DNA from: QHWK01 sp035315685
Lineage (GTDB): Bacteria > Acidobacteriota > Vicinamibacteria > Vicinamibacterales > CAVVIG01
Length of the DNA stretch: 5,942 nucleotides
Direction of reading: 5' to 3'
Assembly: GCA_035315685.1 (NCBI GenBank)
Contig: DATFXR010000159.1
Location: forward strand, 1 to 5,942
The notes below the pieces were generated by a model that had not been told where the DNA came from, did not search any database, and saw only the letters and a program-made list of their open reading frames with translations. This document shows, one piece after another, positions 1 through 5,942 of this stretch. Numbering within the stretch: the first letter of the stretch is position 1; each line of letters starts with the position of its first letter. Made by a program: the position numbers and the translations under genes.

Positions 1-799
1 TGACCATGCGGCGCAGGAGCGGGCAGGGTCTGTACTTCGGATCGCCGAAGCCGTCGTGCAGCACGTTCAGGATGGCGAGGCAGACATCGAGGCCGATGAA
101 ATCGGCGAGCGTCAGCGGTCCCATCGGGTGATTCATCCCCAACTTCATCACTGCGTCGATCGCTTCGGGTGTGCCGACGCCTTCCATGACGGCATAGATC
201 GCCTCGTTGATCATCGGCATCAGAATACGGTTGGCGATGAACCCGGGATAGTCGGCCGCCTCGATCGGTGTCTTCCCGAGCGCCCTCGCGAGATCAGAGG
301 CGATCGTCATCGTTTCGGCGGACGTCGCCTGGCCGCGAATCATCTCGACGAGCGGTATCAGCGGCGCTGGATTCATGAAGTGCATCCCGAGCACTTTGTC
401 AGGACGCCGGGTTGCCGCGCCGATCAGCGTAATCGAGATGGAAGAGGTGTTCGAGGCAAGAATCACCTCGGGTCGCGCGATCGCGTCGAGGCTGCCGAAC
501 AGGTCACGTTTCGTGTTGGCGTCCTCGACGATCGCTTCGATGACGTAGTCGACGTCGCCGAAGTCGTTGACCGAGGTCGCGGTCGTGAGCCGGCCGAGAA
601 CCGCGTCGCGATCGGCGGCGGTGAGCCTGCCTTTCTCGACGAACTTGTCGAGGCTCTTCTCGATCGTCGCGCGCGCGCGATCGAGCAGCGGCTGCGCGAC
701 GTCGACGAGGCGCACGATGAACCCCGACTGCGCGAACGCCTGGGCAATCCCGTTGCCCATCGTTCCGGCGCCGATGACGCCGACCGTCCTTATCGACAT
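1..799 (-). CDS. hbd: 3-hydroxybutyryl-CoA dehydrogenase (partial, C-terminus off the left edge)
   Basis: The protein is an NAD(P)-dependent 3-hydroxyacyl-CoA dehydrogenase that interconverts acetoacetyl-CoA and (S)-3-hydroxybutyryl-CoA in the cytosol. Translating from the ATG at 799 gives 266 residues before the window ends. The family is about 280-290 residues long, so roughly 20 are missing. The N-terminus is a Rossmann fold with the dinucleotide loop GVIGAGTMG at residues 7-15 and an acidic residue ending beta-2 (D33), which suggests NAD preference. The known catalytic set is in place: S119 in SNTSS, H140 in GMHFMNP, E152 in LVEMIRG and N190 in GFIANRI. The C-terminal helical domain begins near residue 186 and includes NHPMGPLTLADFIGLD. 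The thiolase gene lies 85 bp upstream on the same strand and supplies its substrate. The ribosome-binding region is weak and abuts a large hairpin repeat. Substrate chain length cannot be fixed from sequence, and a PaaH-like role is possible. Confidence 0.95.
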   Translation of the reverse strand, partial: MSIRTVGVIGAGTMGNGIAQAFAQSGFIVRLVDVAQPLLDRARATIEKSLDKFVEKGRLTAADRDAVLGRLTTATSVNDFGDVDYVIEAIVEDANTKRDLFGSLDAIARPEVILASNTSSISITLIGAATRRPDKVLGMHFMNPAPLIPLVEMIRGQATSAETMTIASDLARALGKTPIEAADYPGFIANRILMPMINEAIYAVMEGVGTPEAIDAVMKLGMNHPMGPLTLADFIGLDVCLAILNVLHDGFGDPKYRPCPLLRRMV

Positions 800-807
800 G
801 GCCGATC

Positions 808-873
808 CGCCACGAAGACACGAAGACACGAAGACAACGTCATGTCTCTTCGTGCCCTCGCGTCTTCGTGGCG
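808..873. repeat. Dispersed-type inverted repeat with direct CACGAAGA units (REP-like hairpin)
   Basis: The left arm (808-833) contains three tandem 8-bp units of the form acgaagac. The right arm (848-873) is its reverse complement at 23 of 26 positions, and the loop is about 14 nt. All three mismatches become G-U pairs in RNA made from the minus strand, so the transcript of the leftward thiolase-dehydrogenase operon could form a continuous 26-bp stem. The element fills most of the thiolase-dehydrogenase gap and ends 8 nt before the dehydrogenase ATG. There is no U-tract, so it is not a typical intrinsic terminator. From memory, similar CCACGAAGACACGAAG palindromes are scattered through many environmental bacterial genomes. 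That recollection is unverified here. Confidence 0.8.
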
Positions 874-884
874 TGCGAAGGCAG

Positions 885-2058
<1,174 letters not shown>

Positions 2059-2066
<8 letters not shown>

Positions 2067-2385
2067 GACGAACCTCGATCTTCTCGACCACTCCGGCGCC
2101 GAGGAATGCCTCCAGCCGCCTCAGGATGATTCCCGACGACCGCATGATCTCGCGCGACCATTGTGGACCTGCGGTCTCGACGATCAAGACGCGCTGCTCG
2201 AGCTTCACCGCGGTCACGCGCTCCAGCGCATGACCGACCGCGCTGCGCCAGGCGAAGTTCACTTTGCCGTCGGACAGCGGCGCGGCGCGAAGGATCTCGA
2301 TGACGGCTCCCGGTATCGCCCGTTGAAGAGGCTGCACGCGTTTGATCTTATCATCCGCACGTGCGCCTGATCCTCGCGTCGGCAT
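2059..2385 (-). CDS. DUF721 family protein (DciA-like)
   Basis: This is a small soluble protein of 108 residues. The body, roughly residues 40-106, has the DUF721 pattern: an early Trp in VNFAWRSAVG (W46), a beta-rich middle that includes RVLIVETAG, a second conserved Trp in GPQWSREI (W76), and an amphipathic helix with IILRRLEAFLG before the final strand EKIEVRR. DUF721 includes DciA, which assists the replicative helicase DnaB in bacteria that lack DnaC or DnaI. Whether this copy does so is inference. The ATG at 2385 would overlap the 5' end of the divergent maf gene by 25 bp. A GTG at 2337 gives a 92-residue protein with the whole domain and no overlap, and could be the true start. It is the first gene of the leftward operon and overlaps the thiolase gene by 8 nt. 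Confidence 0.75.
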
Positions 2386-3029
2386 CGCCGCGGCGCGCTG
2401 AGTTGCTGCGCGCGGCGGGCTACGACTTCGACGTCGTCACCGCAGACGTCGACGAATCGATTCGCGATGGCGAGTCGCCGTCGATCTACGTGCGGCGTCT
2501 GGCGGCGGAGAAGTCGGCGGCGGTGATGGCGCGGATCGTGACGGGCCCGGCTGAAGCCGGGCACCACGGCGATCACGGTCCGGCTAAAGCCGGACACTAC
2601 GAGAAGACGGACGTGATCGTCCTCGGCGCCGACACGACCGTCGTCGTCGACGGTGAAATGCTCGGTAAGCCGACAGACGCCGCCGACAGCGCACGAATGC
2701 TGGCGCGACTGTCAGGACGCGAGCATCAGGTGCTGACCGGAATCAGCCTGCGGCGCGGCGCATTCGAGATCGGGCGCGTGGAAGCGACCAGCGTCGCATT
2801 CGTGCCGCTCACCGAGGATGAGATCGCGTGGTACGTCGCGACCGGAGAGGGGCGGGACAAAGCGGGCGCGTATGCCATCCAGGGTTTCGCGTCCCGCTTC
2901 ATCCCGCGGATCGAAGGATCCTACTCGAATGTCGTCGGTCTGCCGGTCTCGTGCGTGCGTGAGCTCCTCAGAGAGATTTCAGATACTCCACGAGGTCGTT
3001 CATCTCCGCGTCGCTCAGGTGCAGACTGA
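2361..3029 (+). CDS. maf: Maf-like nucleotide pyrophosphatase with an internal 22-residue repeat insertion
   Basis: The family hydrolyses (d)NTPs to (d)NMPs and PPi, and the YhdE-type motifs here point to dTTP/UTP and modified pyrimidine nucleotides in the cytosol. Motifs in order are LASASPRR (5-12), the acidic DVDES (29-33), AAEKSAAV (48-55), VLGADTTVV (87-95) with the likely catalytic D91, GKP (102-104), LSGREHQV (117-124) and DKAGAYAIQG (166-175). YceF-type m7GTP enzymes lack KAGAYxIQG. Between AAEKSAAV and VLGADT the usual short loop is lengthened by residues 62-83, which are encoded by two 33-bp palindromic units. Without them the protein would be about 200 residues, a normal size. The only workable start is GTG at 2361, because an in-frame stop lies at 2343-2345. 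No Shine-Dalgarno sequence is visible. The last 20 residues are encoded opposite the 3' end of the cytochrome gene and look unlike Maf proteins. The gene is convergent with the cytochrome gene and divergent from the DUF721 gene. Confidence 0.92.
   Translation: MRLILASASPRRAELLRAAGYDFDVVTADVDESIRDGESPSIYVRRLAAEKSAAVMARIVTGPAEAGHHGDHGPAKAGHYEKTDVIVLGADTTVVVDGEMLGKPTDAADSARMLARLSGREHQVLTGISLRRGAFEIGRVEATSVAFVPLTEDEIAWYVATGEGRDKAGAYAIQGFASRFIPRIEGSYSNVVGLPVSCVRELLREISDTPRGRSSPRRSGAD
2544..2609 (+). repeat. Two tandem 33-bp palindromic units inserted in frame in maf
   Basis: Unit 1 (2544-2576) and unit 2 (2577-2609) each contain a perfect 8-bp inverted repeat around a 2-nt centre. The first is at 2545-2552 with 2555-2562 (gcccggct/agccgggc). 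The second is at 2578-2585 with 2588-2595 (gtccggct/agccggac). The two units differ at several bases but keep a spacing of exactly 33 bp, or 11 codons. They read GPAEAGHHGDH and GPAKAGHYEKT. The element falls in the loop between an alpha helix and the GADT beta strand of Maf, where homologues have only a few residues. From memory, GPAEAGHY-type peptides recur in predicted proteins of Acidobacteria. This suggests a dispersed repeat able to land in coding sequence, but no search was run. Confidence 0.8.
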
Positions 3030-4323
3030 ACGTCGCGTTGTAGTGTTGGACGACCGCCAGCAGCGTCGCGAAACGGCCGTCGTGATAGAAGCCGCCTTTC
3101 GCGTGCGACCACAGTCCCTTGAGCGGCGTTGTCCGATAACGGTGATCCGGAGCGCGGTCGGCCTGGAAATTGTCGATGCCGATCTCGTCGCCGCTATGCA
3201 TGGCCCAGCCGGGCTCGCTGAACAGCGGCGCCACATGACAGGTCGAACAGCGCGCCGTGCCGTTGAACAGTGCCTGACCGCGATCGGCCGCGCCGCGATC
3301 GAAGCTCCCGTTCGGCGGCGCCGGCGCCGGGATCGACAGCTGGTAGAACTGCAGCGGCGCGAGCTTTGCCGTGATCTTGTCATCGTCCGCGCGCACGGTG
3401 CCGAGGCCGGCGCGCGCGGCGACCGGGAATTGCGCGGCGTCGTTCAGCCGGGGATCGAAGAAGGTGCCGGACCCGTGCATCTCGAGGTTTGCCACGAACG
3501 CATTCCAGTACGGCACACTGCCCCAGCCGGTGTAGGTGTGCTGGTTCATGCCGGCCAGGCCGAAGGCAGGCGGAATCAGCGTCGCCGCCGTTTTGCCGTC
3601 CGGGCGGAACGGCTTGCCGTCGAGGAACAGCTCCGCGTCGAACTTGCCGGGGCCCCAGCTGTTCGCAACCGCACGGACGGTCGCCTGATCGACCTGCAGC
3701 AACGCCGCGACGACGCGCAAATCGGGGGCTGCGGCTATGATCGCGCCGACATTCAGGTCGCGGTTGGGCCAGCCGTCGAGCCGCCGTCCTATGCCCGGCG
3801 CCACTGAATCGTCAACGCTCGAGTGACAGAGCGCACACGTGAGCCCGACCGATTGGAGGCCGCCGTTCGGGTTCGTTCCGAATGGGACGACACCGACGAC
3901 GGCGTTCAGCCTGAGGAGCGCGAGCGTATTCGCCGGGTCGTTGAGGTCGATGCGGCCGCGCCGGATGTTCTCGAGAAGGGAATCAGGGAGCGCCGCGGCA
4001 TCGACCTTCAAGCCGAGGCTGAGTGCGGCGGCGGGACTGATGCCACCGCCGACGCCGCCGAAGCGCGCGCCTTCGATCGCCTGATGAAGCTTCAGCGTGT
4101 CGCCCCAGAAATGCTCGTCTCCAAAGGTATCGAACCGGAATGTGGTTCGTCCGCGCCCGAACAGGCTGAGGGCGTTCGCGGCAATGGTCCTGTCGAACGT
4201 TCGATCGTTCCGGTCATCGTCCTGCCGCGCCTCGCTCTGCGCGTGTGGAGCGACGAACGCAGCCGTCCAGACCGTCGCCATGCAGACGGCCACGATCAGG
4301 ACTCCGCCAAGCGGTCTACGCAT
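2968..4323 (-). CDS. Secreted di-haem c-type cytochrome
   Basis: This is a 451-residue exported protein with two covalent haem sites, CALCH (163-167) and CSTCH (359-363). Residues 1 to about 28 form a signal peptide: MRR, a hydrophobic stretch, then a likely cleavage around APHAQS. The C-terminal region (about 340-451) resembles the second domain of the cytochrome c peroxidase/MauG group, with RTTPLKGLWSHAKGGFYHDG (397-416), VVQHYN and the ending DLVEYLKSL. The N-terminal part around the first haem is not one I can place in a named subfamily, so peroxidase activity is not claimed. The start is chosen at the ATG at 4323 because AAGGAG lies 7 nt upstream and the signal peptide begins there. The frame stays open to 4569, but that extension looks like noise and crosses the sigma factor gene. 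The gene is convergent with maf (62-bp overlap) and divergent from the sigma factor. The nearby ccm genes could mature it. Confidence 0.9.
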   Translation of the reverse strand: MRRPLGGVLIVAVCMATVWTAAFVAPHAQSEARQDDDRNDRTFDRTIAANALSLFGRGRTTFRFDTFGDEHFWGDTLKLHQAIEGARFGGVGGGISPAAALSLGLKVDAAALPDSLLENIRRGRIDLNDPANTLALLRLNAVVGVVPFGTNPNGGLQSVGLTCALCHSSVDDSVAPGIGRRLDGWPNRDLNVGAIIAAAPDLRVVAALLQVDQATVRAVANSWGPGKFDAELFLDGKPFRPDGKTAATLIPPAFGLAGMNQHTYTGWGSVPYWNAFVANLEMHGSGTFFDPRLNDAAQFPVAARAGLGTVRADDDKITAKLAPLQFYQLSIPAPAPPNGSFDRGAADRGQALFNGTARCSTCHVAPLFSEPGWAMHSGDEIGIDNFQADRAPDHRYRTTPLKGLWSHAKGGFYHDGRFATLLAVVQHYNATFSLHLSDAEMNDLVEYLKSL

Positions 4324-4330
4324 GTCCCTT

Positions 4331-4336
4331 CTCCTT
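4331..4336 (-). promoter_or_regulatory. Ribosome binding site of the cytochrome gene
   Basis: The minus strand reads AAGGAG, then 7 nt, then the ATG at 4323. This is the best Shine-Dalgarno match in the window. It fixes the start of the cytochrome gene at the signal peptide and not at any codon further upstream in the same open frame. Confidence 0.8.
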
Positions 4337-4430
4337 CCGACAGGTCTCGCGTCGTGCGCGAGTCGGGAGCGCGTCGCCGCCCCCTCTCGAACAGAGTCAG
4401 CGCGGCGAAAAAGGTGACAGCGGATCGGGC

Positions 4431-4462
4431 TTGCAACGTCGGGGCGGCTCCGGGACTCTAAT
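4431..4462 (+). promoter_or_regulatory. Candidate promoter of the ECF sigma factor gene
   Basis: TTGCAA(C) at 4431-4437 could serve as a -35 element. TCTAAT at 4457-4462, which matches TATAAT at five of six positions, could serve as the -10 element. The spacer is 20 bp in this register, longer than usual for sigma-70. An alternative reading is an ECF-type pair, TGCAAC at 4432-4437 and CTCTA at 4456-4460, 18 bp apart, which would fit autoregulation by the gene product. In either case transcription would begin at or just before the ATG at 4469, where no Shine-Dalgarno sequence is visible. This is a pattern match only. Confidence 0.35.
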
Positions 4463-4468
4463 GGGCAG

Positions 4469-5143
4469 ATGCCAGTTGAGATGCTGACCACGCTCAGCGA
4501 CCGCGAGGTCGTCGATCGAGTCCGAAACGGTGAGACGGCGCTGTTCGAGATCCTGATGCGCCGCCACAACCAGCGCGTCTATCGCGCCGCCCGCGCCATC
4601 CTCAAGGACGAGTCGGAGGCCGAGGACGTCATGCAGCAGGCGTACATCAACGCCTTCCTGCACCTCGAACAGTTCGAGTCGCGGGCACAGTTCTCGACCT
4701 GGCTCACCCGGATCACGATCTACGAGGCGCTGGCGCGTCGGCGGAAGCAACGTCCGGAGGAACCGTTGAGCAGCAACGACGAGGGATACGGCCCAGAGCC
4801 GGTGAGTTCATCGGAGATCAGCCCCGAGCGACAGGCGTACTCGGGCGAGCTCGCCCGGTTGATTGAGGGCGCCGTCGATGCGCTTCCGGAGTCCTACCGC
4901 GCCGTGTTCATGCTGCGCGAAGTGGAGGGCTTGAGCACGTTGGAAACAGCCGAGGGCCTCGGCGTCGGGGAAGAAGCGGTGAAGACGCGGTTGCACCGGG
5001 CGCGGGCGATGGTCCGGCAGACGCTGAGCGATCGACTGGGCGCGTCCGCATCCCAGGCGTTCCAGTTCCACGCGCCACGTTGTGACCGGGTCGTTGCGGC
5101 TGTGCTGGCTGAAATCGTGAAGCCGGCGACTGGCCCACAGTAA
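4469..5143 (+). CDS. ECF-type RNA polymerase sigma factor (sigma-70 family, RpoE-like)
   Basis: This is a 224-residue alternative sigma factor that directs RNA polymerase to a stress or envelope regulon. Region sigma-2 spans about residues 20-93: a core-binding helix with ALFEILMRRHNQRVYRAARAI, the acidic SEAEDVMQQAYINAF, and the promoter-melting segment FSTWLTRITIYEALARRR. A Ser- and Glu-rich linker runs from about 94 to 124. Region sigma-4 spans about 125-183, with the LPESYRAVFMLREVEGLS helix and a helix-turn-helix around 156-179 (ETAEGLGVGEEAVKTRLHRAR). After it comes a roughly 40-residue tail with FHAPRCDRVV (200-209). I recall similar F-x-RCDR tails in a subset of ECF factors. No anti-sigma gene follows; the next gene is ccmE. 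It is divergent from the cytochrome gene. An ATG at 4481 (residue 5) is an alternative start. The regulon cannot be read from sequence. Confidence 0.93.
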   Translation: MPVEMLTTLSDREVVDRVRNGETALFEILMRRHNQRVYRAARAILKDESEAEDVMQQAYINAFLHLEQFESRAQFSTWLTRITIYEALARRRKQRPEEPLSSNDEGYGPEPVSSSEISPERQAYSGELARLIEGAVDALPESYRAVFMLREVEGLSTLETAEGLGVGEEAVKTRLHRARAMVRQTLSDRLGASASQAFQFHAPRCDRVVAAVLAEIVKPATGPQ

Positions 5144-5169
5144 AGGCCGGTTCTGGTTCGTCCCTCTCC

Positions 5170-5198
5170 TTGCATATCGCAGCCGGGCACGTTATTCT
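5170..5198 (+). promoter_or_regulatory. Candidate sigma-70 promoter for ccmE-ccmF
   Basis: TTGCAT (5170-5175) and TATTCT (5193-5198) are separated by an ideal 17 bp in the 84-bp gap between the sigma factor and ccmE. The hexamers are only moderate matches to consensus (about 3/6 and 4/6). Transcription would start near 5205 and leave a leader of about 23 nt before the ccmE ATG. If it is real, the ccm genes are not solely dependent on read-through from the sigma factor gene. I see no terminator in the gap. Confidence 0.35.
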
Positions 5199-5227
5199 GA
5201 CTCGCGCCCCTTCTCGCGGAAGTCCTT

Positions 5228-5665
5228 ATGACACATCGATATATCAAGGTCGGTCTGACCGCGGCCGTTCTGGTCCTCGCATTCGGCGGCATGCTCTGGA
5301 GCACGTTGCGCGAAGGCACCGAGTACTACAAGAACATCGATGAAGTGATGGCGAATACGGCGCCGTGGCAGGGCAAGCAATTGCAGCTGCACGGCTACAT
5401 CGTGCCGAATTCGATCTTCGTAAAGAAGGACACCCTCGAGTACCGGTTCAAGGTGCAGAACAATCCTGCTCGTGCCTCGGAACCAGGCAACATCGTCAAC
5501 GTGACCTACAAAGGCATCGTCCCCGACACCTTCAAGGACGAAGCCGAAGTGGTGCTGAAAGGCAAGCTCTCGCCGGAGGGGTTTCACACCGATCCGAACG
5601 GCGTGATGGCGAAGTGCCCGTCGAAATACGAAGCGCAGGAAAAATCGGCTGCGGCCGGATCGTAG
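5228..5665 (+). CDS. ccmE: Cytochrome c maturation haem chaperone CcmE, CxxxY variant
   Basis: CcmE is a periplasm-facing, membrane-anchored chaperone that holds haem covalently and passes it to the CcmF-containing ligase for attachment to CxxCH sites. This copy has 145 residues. It has a short cytoplasmic N-terminus, a single membrane anchor at about 7-24 (VGLTAAVLVLAFGGMLW), then the OB-fold beta-barrel domain with LQLHGYIVPNSIF, EYRFKVQNN, VNVTYKGIVPDTFKD and EAEVVLKGKL. The haem-attachment loop reads DPNGVMAKCPSKYE. In classical CcmE this is HxxxY with His130 and Tyr134 (E. coli numbering), whereas here it is Cys130 and Tyr134 at the same residue numbers. CxxxY forms are known from Desulfovibrio, other deltaproteobacteria and archaea, where the Ccm system can also lack CcmH and CcmG. 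The ATG at 5228 places the anchor correctly, but its ribosome site is weak (GGAAG). ccmF follows after 6 nt. Confidence 0.93.
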   Translation: MTHRYIKVGLTAAVLVLAFGGMLWSTLREGTEYYKNIDEVMANTAPWQGKQLQLHGYIVPNSIFVKKDTLEYRFKVQNNPARASEPGNIVNVTYKGIVPDTFKDEAEVVLKGKLSPEGFHTDPNGVMAKCPSKYEAQEKSAAAGS

Positions 5666-5668
5666 GAG
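5664..5668 (+). promoter_or_regulatory. Ribosome binding site of ccmF overlapping the ccmE stop
   Basis: AGGAG at 5664-5668 overlaps the TAG stop of ccmE (5663-5665) and sits 3 nt before the ATG at 5672. This is a short spacing, typical of coupled genes. It supports the 5672 start and a ccmE-ccmF operon. Confidence 0.6.
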
Positions 5669-5671
5669 CCT

Positions 5672-5942
5672 ATGGCCTCACTCGGCTCGGCGCTGCTTCT
5701 CGCTACGTTCGTCGCGTGCAGCTACGCGGCGGTCATCTCGGTGGTCGGCGCGCGACGTCGGTCGCGCCGGCTGATTGAGAGCGGCATCGGCGCGTTCCAC
5801 CTGATCACGGCGCTGATGGTCGCCGCGTCGGCGGTGATGATCAACGCCTTCCTGACCGGCGACTTCTCGATCAAGTACGTCGCCCACTACTCGGACAGCG
5901 TCCAGCCGTTCTTCTACAAGATCACGTCGTACTGGGGCGGGC
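5672..5942 (+). CDS. ccmF: Cytochrome c haem lyase subunit CcmF (partial, N-terminal 90 residues)
   Basis: CcmF is a large polytopic inner-membrane protein that, with its partners, transfers haem from CcmE to apocytochrome c. Only the first 90 residues are in the window, against about 600-650 in the family. The translation shows a first membrane segment (about 4-25, including ALLLATFVACSYAAVISVV), a basic cytoplasmic stretch (GARRRSRR, 26-33) and a second membrane segment (about 40-61). A short loop with FSIKYVAHYSD (65-74) follows, and then QPFFYKITSYWGG (78-90), which is the conserved CcmF signature just before the usual (D/E)GSLLLW. It is tightly coupled to ccmE. The tryptophan-rich haem-handling domain and catalytic histidines lie beyond the window, so integrity cannot be judged. 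Confidence 0.9.
   Translation, partial: MASLGSALLLATFVACSYAAVISVVGARRRSRRLIESGIGAFHLITALMVAASAVMINAFLTGDFSIKYVAHYSDSVQPFFYKITSYWGG

Noticed and set aside
811..835. Tandem 8-bp acgaagac units as a CRISPR or microsatellite array
   Set aside because: There are only three units with no spacers. The inverted copy on the right shows that it is one arm of a hairpin element.
834..873. Intrinsic terminator after the thiolase gene
   Set aside because: The stem is long, but no U-rich run follows on the minus strand, and the downstream gene is a pathway partner that needs read-through.
2818..3807. Plus-strand open frames covering the cytochrome gene
   Set aside because: They are antisense to a gene with two CxxCH sites, a signal peptide and a strong ribosome site, and their translations show no domain.
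4346..4362. Small hairpin ctcgcg/cgcgag in the 5' leader of the cytochrome gene
   Set aside because: A 6-bp GC stem is common by chance at this base composition, and no switch-like structure accompanies it.
4324..4569. N-terminal extension of the cytochrome reading frame up to 4569
   Set aside because: It is Arg/Ser-rich, precedes a proper signal peptide that has its own strong ribosome site, and crosses the start of the sigma factor gene.

Overview
The window is a high-GC bacterial chromosome segment with tightly packed genes on both strands. Its gene content and two kinds of dispersed palindromic repeat suggest an environmental Gram-negative bacterium, and the best guess is Acidobacteriota (Vicinamibacteria-like). 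That assignment is inferred from protein style and repeat peptides, because no rRNA or other marker gene is present.

Left part (1-2385, minus strand). A small operon reads leftward: a DUF721/DciA-like protein, then an acetyl-CoA acetyltransferase (8-nt overlap, GTG start), then a 3-hydroxybutyryl-CoA dehydrogenase that runs off the left edge. The last two enzymes catalyse consecutive steps between acetyl-CoA and 3-hydroxybutyryl-CoA. The 85-bp gap between them is largely filled by a long hairpin-forming repeat that ends 8 nt before the dehydrogenase start codon.

Middle (2361-4323). A Maf-family nucleotide pyrophosphatase is read rightward. It starts inside the DUF721 5' end and runs convergently into the 3' end of a minus-strand gene for a secreted c-type cytochrome with two CxxCH haem sites. 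The maf gene carries an in-frame tandem insertion of two 33-bp palindromic units (22 residues), and its last 20 codons lie entirely in antisense overlap with the cytochrome gene.

Right part (4324-5942, plus strand). A 145-bp divergent intergenic region separates the cytochrome gene from an ECF-type RNA polymerase sigma factor. It is followed by ccmE and the start of ccmF, cytochrome c maturation genes with tight ccmE-ccmF coupling. The CcmE has Cys130 where the haem-binding His normally sits (CxxxY type instead of HxxxY). The nearby di-haem cytochrome is the kind of substrate such a Ccm system would mature.

The strongest items for a second look are the CxxxY CcmE variant, the palindromic element expressed as part of Maf, and the long intergenic hairpin whose G-U pairs make the minus-strand RNA the better folder. 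No CRISPR array, tRNA, rRNA, transposase or defence system is visible. I do not see an undescribed multi-gene system here.
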